Shown in pieces: positions 14,459 to 22,855 of a stretch of DNA of 64,000 bases. A program made the position numbers and the translations under genes. The stretch comes from Mycolicibacterium brisbanense (GTDB lineage: Bacteria > Actinomycetota > Actinomycetes > Mycobacteriales > Mycobacteriaceae), in assembly GCF_001570425.1 (NCBI RefSeq), contig NZ_BCSX01000051.1:218769-282768 (forward strand), written 5' to 3'. The notes beneath the pieces are model-generated. The model searched no databases. It was not told where the DNA came from and saw only the letters and a program-made list of their open reading frames with translations. The stretch's first letter is position 1; the number at the start of each line of letters is the position of its first letter.

Positions 14459-15895
14459 CTAGCCTTGGGCGGCAAGCACATCCGGGCGGTGATGCAACCA
14501 CGGCCGGACACGCTCAAAAGCCGCCGCGGCTCGCAGCACCGCGGCGTCGGCCCGTAGGCCACCGACGATCTGCAGCCCGACGGGCATTCCCGCGGCGGTG
14601 AATCCGGCGGGCACCGAGATCGCCGGATTGGTCGTCATGTTGAACGGGTAGGTCAGCAGCCAGCCCATGAGCTGGTGCGGCAGTGGCGCATTCGACAAAC
14701 TCTCGGGACAGAACTGGTCGGCGGCGAACGTGGGTTGGGTGGTGACCGGCGTGACAAGGTAGTCGAAGTCCCGCATGAACGCCGTCATCTGGTCCACCAT
14801 GCGACCGCGTGCGGCGTCGGCTCGCTGGATATCGCGTGCGCCCAGACGTGCGCCCGCCGTCATCACTTCGATGAGTTGTTCGTCGACGCGGCCTTTCTCT
14901 GCATCCCAGTCGGCAGCGTCGAGCATCGACGAATACACCGGCGCCCAGACGCCTTCCCACATGACCTGTTCGGGATTGTCCCAGCCCGGATCGGCTTCTT
15001 CGACAACGCAACCCAGTTCGGCGAATGCCGAGACCGCGCTGCGGCAGATGTCACTGATCTCGGGGTCGACGGTGGCATATCCCAGACCTGGCGACCAGGC
15101 GATGCGCGCACCTTCGATGCCCTGGTTCAGCGCCGCAACGTAGTCGACGCCGTCCGACGGCAGCGAGAGTGGATCGGCCGGGTCGAATCCCGCCATGGCG
15201 TTGAGCATCAGCGCGGTGTCGGCCACCGTGCGGGTGATCGGGCCGTGGTAGGCGAAAGTGTGAAACCTTCCGGCGAGCCGCGTCTGCGGGATCCGGCCCA
15301 GCGCCGGTTTGAACCCGACAACGCCGTTGATGGCAGCCGGAATGCGTACCGATCCACCGCCGTCGGTGCCCTGCGCGAGCTGGCCGATGCCCGCTGCGAC
15401 AGCTGCGCCCGCACCACTGCTCGACCCGCCCGCGGTCATGCCGTGCTGCCAGGGGTTGTGCGTCGTGCCGTAGAGATGGTTGGAGGAGTTGGCCTTGTAC
15501 CCGCCCTCCGCCGGATTGGTCTTGCCGAGAAACAGACCGCCCGCCGACTTCAACCGCGCGGCGACCGGTTCGTCGTGCTCGGACACGGCATCCTTGAACG
15601 CGACGATGCCGGAGGTCGCAGGCGTGCCTGCCACGGCGCACACTTCTTTGAGGCTGAACGGGATGCCGTGCAGCGGCGAGACGTGTTGTCCGCCCGCGAG
15701 CTGCTCGGTGAGCACCCTTGCATCGGCCATCACCTGGTCGGGGTCGTGGTAGACGAACGCGTTGAGCTTCGGATTGACGTCGGACAGCCGTCGCAGCACG
15801 GCCTCGGCGACGTCGAGCGGCGTGACTTCGCGCGCGGCGATCCTGCTGGACAACTCGACCGCAGGCATCCAGCACAGATCTTCGTAATCGGACAT
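14459..15895 (-). CDS. Amidase-signature-family amidohydrolase
   Basis: 478 residues. The Ser-cisSer-Lys triad is visible. Lys is in PFSLKEVCAVAGTPATSG (about residue 85). The cis-Ser is in QGTDGGGSVRIPAA and the nucleophile is in that same loop, after the AGGSSSGAGAAVAAG stretch. The enzyme hydrolyses an amide to acid plus ammonia; GatA-like housekeeping function is unlikely because gatB/gatC partners are absent. ATG 15895 is preferred since GTGAGGG at 15898-15904 serves as the Shine-Dalgarno. A strong GntR-type palindrome lies 54 bp upstream, so the amidase should be co-regulated with the permease, YhfX-like and ALDH genes. The substrate is unknown. Confidence 0.88.
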   Translation of the reverse strand: MSDYEDLCWMPAVELSSRIAAREVTPLDVAEAVLRRLSDVNPKLNAFVYHDPDQVMADARVLTEQLAGGQHVSPLHGIPFSLKEVCAVAGTPATSGIVAFKDAVSEHDEPVAARLKSAGGLFLGKTNPAEGGYKANSSNHLYGTTHNPWQHGMTAGGSSSGAGAAVAAGIGQLAQGTDGGGSVRIPAAINGVVGFKPALGRIPQTRLAGRFHTFAYHGPITRTVADTALMLNAMAGFDPADPLSLPSDGVDYVAALNQGIEGARIAWSPGLGYATVDPEISDICRSAVSAFAELGCVVEEADPGWDNPEQVMWEGVWAPVYSSMLDAADWDAEKGRVDEQLIEVMTAGARLGARDIQRADAARGRMVDQMTAFMRDFDYLVTPVTTQPTFAADQFCPESLSNAPLPHQLMGWLLTYPFNMTTNPAISVPAGFTAAGMPVGLQIVGGLRADAAVLRAAAAFERVRPWLHHRPDVLAAQG

Positions 15896-15948
15896 GGCCC
15901 TCACTTTCCACGGGTTGCTTGAAGCAGGCCTGCCCGATGAAGCCTACA

Positions 15949-15971
15949 ACTTATCAGACAACCTGATAAGT
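15949..15971. promoter_or_regulatory. Putative GntR operator 3, upstream of the amidase gene
   Basis: Perfect 9-bp arms ACTTATCAG (15949-15957) and CTGATAAGT (15963-15971) around ACAAC. It is the best of the three copies and lies 54 bp upstream of the amidase ATG. Confidence 0.75.
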
Positions 15972-16036
15972 CCCACGGGTGCGAAACCGCCCCGCGGCGA
16001 TGGGAGGGACCCGTCGAGCGGTCGGGGCCGAAGCCG

Positions 16037-16522
16037 TCAGCCGTGCTCGCGAGCCAGCGCGGTGAGCTCCGGGCCAGACACGCGGTAGGTGGTCCATTCG
16101 GTCTGCGGTTTGCCGCCGACGGCGTCGTACAGCGCGATCGCGTTGACGTTCCAGTTCAACACCGCCCAGGTGAGCCGGGAGTACCCGTTGTCCACGCATT
16201 CGGCGGCCAAGGTGGCCAACAACTTTCGGGCCAGACCGCGGCGCCGGAACGCGGGCCGTACATAGAGGTCTTCCAGGTAGATCCCCGCGACCCCGTCCCA
16301 GGTGGAGAAGTTCAGGAACCACACCGCGGTGGCAGCCATTTCGCCATCGATCTCGACGATGTGCCCGTAGGCCACCGGCTTCTCGCCGAAAAGCGCGGTG
16401 TGCAACTGGGTTTCGGTAACAGTGCACTCGTCGAGCGCCTTCTCGAACTCGGCGAGCTCGCGGACCATCGCGGCAATCTCGATCTCATCGCCGGGCCGGA
16501 CCCGTCGGATCACTTCGGTCAT
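16037..16522 (-). CDS. GNAT-family N-acetyltransferase (Rv3216 position)
   Basis: 161 residues. GNAT fold: IRRVRPGDEIEIAAMV at the start, central strands with AATAVWFLNFSTW, the YLEDLYVRPAFRRRGLARKL acetyl-CoA loop (R/Q-x-x-G-x-G/A type, about residues 88-107), and the C-terminal WNVNAIALYDAVGG. The pattern is that of diamine/spermidine-type acetyltransferases (YLEDLYV, WNxxAIxxYxxxGA). ATG 16522 overlaps the isochorismate synthase stop (ATGA), so it is co-transcribed with entC and the phosphatase gene. In M. tuberculosis an acetyltransferase occupies the same place. The acceptor substrate is unknown. Confidence 0.85.
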   Translation of the reverse strand: MTEVIRRVRPGDEIEIAAMVRELAEFEKALDECTVTETQLHTALFGEKPVAYGHIVEIDGEMAATAVWFLNFSTWDGVAGIYLEDLYVRPAFRRRGLARKLLATLAAECVDNGYSRLTWAVLNWNVNAIALYDAVGGKPQTEWTTYRVSGPELTALAREHG

Positions 16523-17607
16523 GTTGCCCCCAGTCCTCTCAGGATGGTCCGGAATTTGGTGGTGGTCTCGTCGACCTCGTCGTCGGGGTCCGATTCGGCG
16601 ATGATGCCGCCGCCGGCGTGGGCCAGGGCTTCCCGGCGGTCCGCGGACAGCACCGCGCACCGGATCGACACCACCCAGCGACCGTCGCCGTCGGCGTCGC
16701 ACCAACCCACCGCCCCCGCGTAGAACCCGCGGTCGCCTTCCAACTCGCCGATGAGCGCGGCGGCCGTGTCGGTGGGAACCCCGCCCACGGCGGGGGTGGG
16801 GTGCAGGGCGAGTGCGAGATCGATTGCGGTGATGTCTTTTCCGCGTAACCGTCCGCGCATCGGGGTGCTCAGGTGCCACAGGGCGTCGGTGGCGTGCAAT
16901 TCGGGTTCGGCGGCGATCTGCAGGTCCACGCACAGCGGATCGAGGGCCTTGCGCATGACGTCGACGACCAGTTGGTGCTCGTGGCGATTCTTCGCCGAGG
17001 CGGCCAGCGCGTCCGCGTTGGCGCGGTCGGTGCCCGGATCGGCTGACCGTGGCGCCGAACCGGCGAACGGCTGGCAGATCACCGTGTCGCCCTGGCGGGC
17101 GACGAGCAGTTCGGGGCTGGCTCCCACCAGGACGGTTCCGGTGTAGCGCGGGCCCGCGGGCGACAGGTCCGCGAGGTACACGGTCGCGGCCGGATCGGCG
17201 TCGGCCAGCTTGCGCAGCACGATGCGCGGGTCCCACGCGCCGTCCGCGGTGAGCTGCAGCGCCCGGGCCAGCACCACCTTGTCCAGTGCTGCGGCCGGAT
17301 CCCGCAACCGCGCCATCGCCTCGGCCACCCGGTCGCGATGCACCGCACTGGCGGGCAGTGTCTGCCGCGACGTCACCGAAGGCGTCGGTCCGGCCGGCCA
17401 ATCGGGCAGCGCCTCGGCGCGGTGGACCGTCATCGGTTCGTGCAGAGCGGCCGGCTGTGTTGTGTCAAATGGCAAGGCGCCCACAACGATCGACGCTGCG
17501 CCGGATCGCAGTGCGGATTGGGCGTCGGGAATCCGCGGATATCCGGTCCGCACACCCTCGGTGATCAGCGCCCCAGACGGGCCGGCCAGCACAAATCCTG
17601 GGGTCAT
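16519..17607 (-). CDS. entC: Isochorismate synthase
   Basis: 362 residues, similar in length to M. tuberculosis EntC (Rv3215). The chorismate-binding domain occupies the C-terminal two thirds: LDKVVLARALQL, TVLVGASPELLV, QPFAGSAPRS, KNRHEHQLVVD, ALHPTPAVGGVP, and GGGIIAESDPDDEVDETTTKF at the end. These hold the residues that bind Mg2+ and the substrate in MenF/EntC/TrpE enzymes. It makes isochorismate for menaquinone or siderophore pathways. ATG 17607 overlaps the upstream phosphatase stop (ATGA). A frame open to 17904 runs antisense-like through the phosphatase gene and is not used. The operon is phosphatase-entC-GNAT. Confidence 0.9.
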   Translation of the reverse strand: MTPGFVLAGPSGALITEGVRTGYPRIPDAQSALRSGAASIVVGALPFDTTQPAALHEPMTVHRAEALPDWPAGPTPSVTSRQTLPASAVHRDRVAEAMARLRDPAAALDKVVLARALQLTADGAWDPRIVLRKLADADPAATVYLADLSPAGPRYTGTVLVGASPELLVARQGDTVICQPFAGSAPRSADPGTDRANADALAASAKNRHEHQLVVDVMRKALDPLCVDLQIAAEPELHATDALWHLSTPMRGRLRGKDITAIDLALALHPTPAVGGVPTDTAAALIGELEGDRGFYAGAVGWCDADGDGRWVVSIRCAVLSADRREALAHAGGGIIAESDPDDEVDETTTKFRTILRGLGAT

Positions 17608-18218
17608 TGTGGCGGCAGGCACGGATTGGTATGGCCGGTCAGCCCGAGGGCGGTGATCTGCCGTACCCCGTGTTCGAAACCGCACACCGCGATCGACGCC
17701 GCCACCATCGAGAACCGGATGCCCTCTGCCAGCGGGAGCTCCACCCAGCGGGTCAAGATTGCCCGGGAGAAATGACCGTGCCCGACGAACACCACGTCCC
17801 GGGTTTCCAGGTATCCCAGCGCCAGCTCGATCGCCTGGTCGGCGCGGGCGCTGACATCGGCCACGCTCTCGCCGCCGGGGCAGCCATGCGTCCACACCAG
17901 CCAATCGGGCACGGTCTCACGGATCTGGCTGGTGGTGGTCCCCTCGTAGTCGCCGTAGTCCCATTCGGCGATCAGCGGGGAGACCTCGTCGACGGTCAGG
18001 CCGGCGAGCTGGGCGGTGACCTGCGCGCGGTGCCGGGGGCTGCTGATCACCATCGGGTTCTCCAGCTGCAGGTCGGCCAGCGCCTCGGCGGCCAGCTTGG
18101 CCTGCTCTCGGCCGGTGTCGGTGAGATCGAGATCCGTGCGGCCGGTATGCCGGCCTGACTTGGACCATTCGGTCTCGCCATGACGAAGCAACACAAGGCG
18201 ATGCTGCACGACGCTCAC
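17604..18218 (-). CDS. gpm2: Histidine phosphatase-family protein (Rv3214/gpm2-like acid phosphatase)
   Basis: 204 residues. The catalytic RHGE motif is in LVLLRHGETEWSKSGRHTGR (about residues 7-26), with the second Arg in ISSPRHRAQVTA. A catalytic acid is in AEWDYGDYEG and the second His in VFVGHGHFSRAIL. Rv3214 was annotated as a mutase but behaves as a phosphatase, and the short length and motifs here agree. GTG 18218 is chosen by comparison with the Rv3214 N-terminus; GTG 18236 would add six residues. The gene is divergent from the ParA-like gene (57 bp). It is first in the operon with entC and the GNAT gene. Confidence 0.85.
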   Translation of the reverse strand: MSVVQHRLVLLRHGETEWSKSGRHTGRTDLDLTDTGREQAKLAAEALADLQLENPMVISSPRHRAQVTAQLAGLTVDEVSPLIAEWDYGDYEGTTTSQIRETVPDWLVWTHGCPGGESVADVSARADQAIELALGYLETRDVVFVGHGHFSRAILTRWVELPLAEGIRFSMVAASIAVCGFEHGVRQITALGLTGHTNPCLPPQ

Positions 18219-18275
18219 ACGGCGATTCTGCCGCACGTCCGGCGGAGGCCGTCGGGTGCGTGCTTGGATGAAGGT

Positions 18276-19073
18276 GTGACGCGGGTATTAGCGGTCGCCA
18301 ATCAAAAGGGTGGGGTAGCGAAGACGACGACAGTGGCGTCGTTGGGAGCGGCGATGGTCGAACTCGGTCAGCGTGTGCTGCTGGTCGACCTGGACCCGCA
18401 GGGGTGTTTGACGTTCTCGTTGGGCCAGGACCCCGACAAGCTGCCGGTCTCGGTGCACGAGGTGCTGCTCGGTGAGGTCGAGCCGGGTGCGGCGCTGGTG
18501 CAGACCGATGAAGGTATGACGTTGCTGCCTGCCAACATCGACCTGGCGGGTGCCGAGGCCATGTTGTTGATGCGGGCCGGCCGCGAATATGCGCTCAAAC
18601 GGGCGCTGGCCAAGGTCGCCGACCAGTTTGACGTGGTGATCATCGACTGTCCGCCGTCGCTGGGCGTGCTGACCCTCAACGGGCTGACCGCCGCCGGCGA
18701 GGTGATCGTGCCGCTGCAGTGTGAGACGCTGGCGCACCGCGGCGTCGGGCAGTTTCTGCGCACCATCGCCGATGTCCAGCAGATCACCAACTCCGATCTC
18801 ACCCTGCTGGGCGCGCTGCCCACGCTCTACGATTCGCGCACCACCCACAGCCGCGACGTGCTGCTCGACGTGGCCGACCGCTATCAGTTGCCGGTACTCG
18901 CACCGCCGATTCCGCGCACGGTGCGCTTCGCCGAGGCCACCGCGTCGGGTGCATCGGTGCTGGCCGGGCGTAAGAACAAGGGCGCAGAGGCCTACCGGGA
19001 GTTGGCCGAGGCCCTGCGCAAGTACTGGAAGTCCGGGAAAGCGATGGCCACCTTCACTCCAGAGGTGGTGTAG
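18276..19073 (+). CDS. ParA/MinD-family ATPase (Rv3213c-like)
   Basis: 265 residues. The deviant Walker A is VANQKGGVAKTTTVASLG at the N-terminus. Walker A' is in LLVDLDPQGCLTFSLG and the Walker B-like strand is DVVIIDCPPSLGVLTLNG. All are typical ParA/Soj features. No parB neighbour or parS site is seen; the chromosomal parAB lies elsewhere in mycobacteria. This is therefore an orphan ParA-like protein, possibly positioning a protein cargo. Start GTG 18276 is supported by the Rv3213c N-terminus and a GAAGG just upstream. It is followed after 9 bp by the PP2C gene, so the two are probably co-transcribed. Confidence 0.88.
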   Translation: MTRVLAVANQKGGVAKTTTVASLGAAMVELGQRVLLVDLDPQGCLTFSLGQDPDKLPVSVHEVLLGEVEPGAALVQTDEGMTLLPANIDLAGAEAMLLMRAGREYALKRALAKVADQFDVVIIDCPPSLGVLTLNGLTAAGEVIVPLQCETLAHRGVGQFLRTIADVQQITNSDLTLLGALPTLYDSRTTHSRDVLLDVADRYQLPVLAPPIPRTVRFAEATASGASVLAGRKNKGAEAYRELAEALRKYWKSGKAMATFTPEVV

Positions 19074-19082
19074 CCGGACCTC

Positions 19083-19784
19083 ATGGCGCGAGTGCTCGCG
19101 GCCGCGACGGCCACCGATCAGGGCCCGGTCCGGGTCAGTAACCAGGACGCGGTGCTGGTCGAGGGAGCGCTCTACGCGATCGCCGACGGCTTCGGCGCGC
19201 TCGGGGACCAGGCCAGCCGGCTGGCCCTCGACACCTTGCGGGCGGGATTTCTGGCCGCACCCGACCGCGACGGGCTCTTGGCCGCGGTGCGCCGGGCCAA
19301 CGAACAGGTGTGCGCGCGCGTCGCCTCGGACGGTGCGAGCTCGGGCTGCACGCTGACCGCGGTCGCGATGTTCGACGACGAACAGGGCGGCCCGATGGTC
19401 GTCAACATCGGCGATTCACCCCTGTACCGCATCCGCGACGGCCGCATGGAACAGCTCACGGCCGACCACAGCGTTGCCGGAGAGTTGGTGCAAGCAGGGG
19501 AGATCACCCGCGAGGAGGCCCGGTTCCACCCCCACCGCCATCTGCTGACCCGCGCGCTGGGTATCGGGACGGTGATCCGGGTCGATGTCGCCGACCTCGA
19601 GTGCCGGCCCGGCGATCGCCTGCTGATCAGCAGTGACGGACTGTTCGCCGCGGCAGACGAGGCCGCCATCGCGGACGCGGCCAGTGCGGCAGAGCCCGAG
19701 ACGGCGGTCCGGCAGCTGATCGAGGTGGCCAACAACGCCGGGGGCAGCGACAACACCAGCGTCATCGTGATCGACCTGGGCTGA
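19083..19784 (+). CDS. PP2C-family serine/threonine phosphatase
   Basis: 233 residues. Motifs of the metal-dependent phosphatase fold: SNQDAV, YAIADGFGA (metal Asp-Gly), VVNIGDSPLYRIR, LTADHSVAGELV, LTRALG, LLISSDGLF and GGSDNTSVIVID at the C-terminus. The Asp residues in IADG, SSDG and GSDN are the bimetal ligands. It is a single-domain soluble protein, unlike membrane PstP. The gene follows the ParA-like gene by 9 bp. I recall no such gene between Rv3213c and Rv3212 in M. tuberculosis, so it appears to be an insertion or a loss there. It could dephosphorylate the ParA-like ATPase or a partner; that is a guess. Confidence 0.87.
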   Translation: MARVLAAATATDQGPVRVSNQDAVLVEGALYAIADGFGALGDQASRLALDTLRAGFLAAPDRDGLLAAVRRANEQVCARVASDGASSGCTLTAVAMFDDEQGGPMVVNIGDSPLYRIRDGRMEQLTADHSVAGELVQAGEITREEARFHPHRHLLTRALGIGTVIRVDVADLECRPGDRLLISSDGLFAAADEAAIADAASAAEPETAVRQLIEVANNAGGSDNTSVIVIDLG

Positions 19785-19796
19785 CCCGACGGATCG

Positions 19797-21014
19797 TTAC
19801 GCCGCGCCGAGCGCGACGAGTTGATCGCCGCGCTGCTCCAGCAACGTCGATCCGGCCACCGCGGGCACCACCGGCTCGGCACTCGGCTGGCGGGTCAGCG
19901 CGATGTGTCGTTCCCCTGCTCCTGTGCCCGGATCGAACACGTCGTAGCCGTCGCTGACCGGGACCAGCAGGCGTCCGGCCATCTCGGTGGCAGGACCGAC
20001 CGGGGTGGCCGTGCCCGCCGGGCTGACGGTGTACTTGTAGCGCAGCCCGTTGGCGTCGAACACGAGCACCGAATTGCCCGTCCACCAGGTGACCAGGTCA
20101 CCGGCGCGGCTGGCCGTGGCCTGCGGGCTCGGCGGGCCGGGGAGCAGGGTGCTGGCGATGGTCGCGCCGTTGCGGTCGATGATGTTGACCGTCGGCTTCG
20201 GCGTCGGGACGTAGATCGCCGTGGTGGTATCTGCGACGGCGATGACCTGGGCGCCCGAATCGTCGGCCACCCCCGGCAGTTCCACGTTCCGGGTGTCGGG
20301 CTGGTCCTCCTCGTCGGCGGGCCGCAGCAGGGTCAGCCGCAGGTCTGCCCGCTTGGGGCAGGATTCCAGGACCGACACCGCCGACGAGCTGGCCGCCGCC
20401 GACACCAGCCGGCATACCGGCGAGGCGGGCACATCGGGTTTGATGCGGGCATCGAGCGACCCGTAGGACAACATCCGGACCATGTCCGAACGCCACATCT
20501 CCAGGCGGCTGTCCCCGGCCGAGAGCACCGTGGTGCCGTCGGAGGACAGGCGCACGTCAGGGTCGGAGTAGCTGCTGCGGGCAGGCCCACGGCGGCCGGT
20601 CTTGCCGTCGATGGTGCTCACCTGCCCACAACCGCGGCTGTCCGGATATGCCGCGACCGCGTACTGATACACCGAGGTCACGCCGCACAACTCGAGGTCG
20701 CGGGCGTAGCTCCACAGCGTTGCGCCGGTCACCGGGTCACGTCCGGTGACGGTGTGCCCTTCGCCGGTGACCACAGACCCGCCGGCGATCACCGGCACCG
20801 TGGTCTTGGGACTCGGGGCGGCCCACAACTGCTGTAGCCCGGCGGGTACCTCGCGGGCCGAGGTGAGATAGGGGACCGGCGACGCGGCGGGACGACTGAC
20901 CGTCGCCCGCTCGTCGCTGGTCCACCAGATCAGGGCGGCGACGACGGCGACGACCACAACGATCGCGGCAGCCGCCACCATGTCGCCACGGGTGCGACGT
21001 TCCGGTTTGAGCAT
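19797..21014 (-). CDS. Membrane-anchored beta-propeller-like protein (Rv3212-like)
   Basis: 405 residues. A short basic N-terminus (MLKPERRTRGD) is followed by one membrane segment (about 13-31, VAAAAIVVVVAVVAALIWW). The long extracytoplasmic domain has repeated strand motifs of PQQ-propeller type: GHTVTGRDPVTGATLWSYA, STIDGKTGRRG, VFDANGLRYKY and YDVFDPGTG. Its role is unknown; M. tuberculosis Rv3212 is annotated only as an Ala/Val-rich protein. It lies 16 bp after rhlE on the same strand and may be co-transcribed with it. It converges on the PP2C gene (12-bp gap). No catalytic residues are recognised. Confidence 0.8.
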   Translation of the reverse strand: MLKPERRTRGDMVAAAAIVVVVAVVAALIWWTSDERATVSRPAASPVPYLTSAREVPAGLQQLWAAPSPKTTVPVIAGGSVVTGEGHTVTGRDPVTGATLWSYARDLELCGVTSVYQYAVAAYPDSRGCGQVSTIDGKTGRRGPARSSYSDPDVRLSSDGTTVLSAGDSRLEMWRSDMVRMLSYGSLDARIKPDVPASPVCRLVSAAASSSAVSVLESCPKRADLRLTLLRPADEEDQPDTRNVELPGVADDSGAQVIAVADTTTAIYVPTPKPTVNIIDRNGATIASTLLPGPPSPQATASRAGDLVTWWTGNSVLVFDANGLRYKYTVSPAGTATPVGPATEMAGRLLVPVSDGYDVFDPGTGAGERHIALTRQPSAEPVVPAVAGSTLLEQRGDQLVALGAA

Positions 21015-21030
21015 AGGTGGCGCGTGTCAG

Positions 21031-22557
21031 CTAGCCGGCGCTGGCGGCTTCGGTCTTGCGGGGGCGGCGCCGCCGGCGTCGCCGGGCCGCGGCCGGGGCA
21101 TCGCCGTTGTCGGATTCCGCCACCGGGGCGTCGACGGGCTCCGCGGTCGTCTCGGCCGCGCTGGTCACCGCCTCGGGATGCCCGGTCGCCGGCTGGCCGG
21201 CACGGGTCCGGCGCCGCGTGCGGGTCCTGGCGGGCCGCTCCGCGGTGGAATCCGCCGACGAGATGCGCTTTTCCGACTTGTCGCTCTTGTCGCCGCGCTT
21301 GGCGGCCGTGCGCCGCGGGCTGCCCACGATGCCGGTGGCATCGGTCGGGATGCCGAGCTCCTCATAGATGTGGGGTGAGCTGGAATAGGTCTCGGCAGGA
21401 TCGGGGCAGCCGAGGTTCAGCGCCTTGTCGATCATTCCCCAGCGGTCCAGCTCGTCCCAGTCCACCAGCGTGATCGCGACACCGGTCTTGCCGGCACGGC
21501 CGGTGCGCCCGATGCGGTGCACGTAGGCCTGCTCGTCCTCTGGGCACTGGTAATTGATGACGTGCGTGACGTCGTCGATGTCGATGCCGCGTGCCGCCAC
21601 ATCGGTGGCGACCAGCACGTCGACCGCGCCGGTGCGGAACGATTTCAGGGCCTTTTCCCGGGCACCCTGGCCGAGGTCGCCGTGCACGGCGTCCACCTTG
21701 AACCCGCGCTCGGCGAGTTCGTCGGACACCTTCTGCGCGGTGCGCTTGGTGCGCGTGAAGATCATCGTCGCGCCGCGCCCGGCGGACTGCAGGATGCGGC
21801 TCACCAACTCGGACTTGTCCAGCGCGTGGGCCCGGTAGGCGAACTGTTCGGTGGTGTCGTGCGTCGCCGCCGAGTGCGGGGCCTCGGCGCGGATGTGGGT
21901 CGGCTGGTTCATGAACGTGCGGGCCAGCGTGATGATCGGATCGGGCATGGTCGCCGAGAACAGCATCGACTGGCGATCGTCGGGAGTCAGCCGCAAGATG
22001 CGCTCGATATCGGGCAGGAAGCCCAGGTCCAGCATTTCGTCGGCCTCGTCGAGGACCAGCACTGACAGGCCGCCGAGCTGCAGATGGCCCTGCTGAGCCA
22101 GGTCGAGCAGCCGGCCCGGGGTGCCGACGACCACGTCGACGCCCTTGCGCAGGGCCTCGATCTGCGGTTCGTAGGGGCGCCCGCCGTAGATGGACGTCAC
22201 GGTGAACGGGCGCTCGGAGGCCGTCCCGGTGTCCGCGGTCAAGTACTTCGCCGCTGCGGCCAGGTCGTCGTAGACCTGCAGGCACAGCTCACGGGTTGGC
22301 ACGACGACCAGGGCACGCGGTGCGCCGGTCAGCGGGCGGGTCTGGTCGCCCGCCACCCGATGCAGCAGGGGTACGCCGAATGCGAATGTCTTGCCCATAC
22401 CGGTACGGGCCTGGCCGATCAGATCGCTGCCCGCGAGCGCGAGCGGCAGGGTCAGTTCCTGGATGGCAAACGGATGCACGATGCCGTTCTCGGCCAGAGC
22501 ACGCACGATTTCGTCGCGCACGCCGAGTTCGGCAAATGTTTTGTTGAGATGCGTCAT
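21031..22557 (-). CDS. rhlE: DEAD-box RNA helicase RhlE
   Basis: 508 residues. All DEAD-box motifs are present: Q motif PFAIQELTLPLAL, Walker A AQARTGMGKT, motif Ia PTRELCLQVYDDL, LDEADEMLDLGF, SATMP, then FTRTKRTAQ, ATDVAARGIDID and YVHRIGRTGRAGKTG. After the helicase core (about residue 375) comes a low-complexity basic tail with RTRTRRRTRAG and a run of arginines (about 493-500). It probably provides non-specific RNA binding. It is thought to take part in RNA remodelling and degradosome function in mycobacteria. ATG 22557 is chosen by homology; a frame open upstream to 22857 lacks conserved sequence and probably represents the leader. Confidence 0.92.
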   Translation of the reverse strand: MTHLNKTFAELGVRDEIVRALAENGIVHPFAIQELTLPLALAGSDLIGQARTGMGKTFAFGVPLLHRVAGDQTRPLTGAPRALVVVPTRELCLQVYDDLAAAAKYLTADTGTASERPFTVTSIYGGRPYEPQIEALRKGVDVVVGTPGRLLDLAQQGHLQLGGLSVLVLDEADEMLDLGFLPDIERILRLTPDDRQSMLFSATMPDPIITLARTFMNQPTHIRAEAPHSAATHDTTEQFAYRAHALDKSELVSRILQSAGRGATMIFTRTKRTAQKVSDELAERGFKVDAVHGDLGQGAREKALKSFRTGAVDVLVATDVAARGIDIDDVTHVINYQCPEDEQAYVHRIGRTGRAGKTGVAITLVDWDELDRWGMIDKALNLGCPDPAETYSSSPHIYEELGIPTDATGIVGSPRRTAAKRGDKSDKSEKRISSADSTAERPARTRTRRRTRAGQPATGHPEAVTSAAETTAEPVDAPVAESDNGDAPAAARRRRRRRPRKTEAASAG

Positions 22558-22855
22558 GGTTGGTGGAGGTAGCCTTTCACTGTCAAACCTCATGGGGCGT
22601 CCACGCGCGCACGAGTTTCGACAATGACACGGCCGGTTCGCCCGGTACAGGCGGCGGTGCCGATCCGCGGGGCCCAGCGCTACGGGGCGGGCCAACTGCG
22701 TGCACGCACATTTCTTCGGTAGCGGCCTGGGCGGCTCGCAAGCGGGCTTTCCAGCCGCTGCAGATCCTGTTACCAGATGCCATTGTAGCTGGTCGGGGTC
22801 GCTGGGCCGATTTGCCGGGAAGTCGGCGGGCCCGGCGGAGTCTAAAGTTGGCCCC
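22558..22855. other. Non-coding divergent region, likely long rhlE leader
   Basis: 298 bp between the divergent rhlE and ferritin-like starts with no convincing gene. The minus-strand frame stays open across it, but its residues look like random high-GC translation and no homologous start lies there. DEAD-box helicase genes often have long, autoregulated leaders, which could explain it. I see no clear promoter or operator. Confidence 0.4.
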
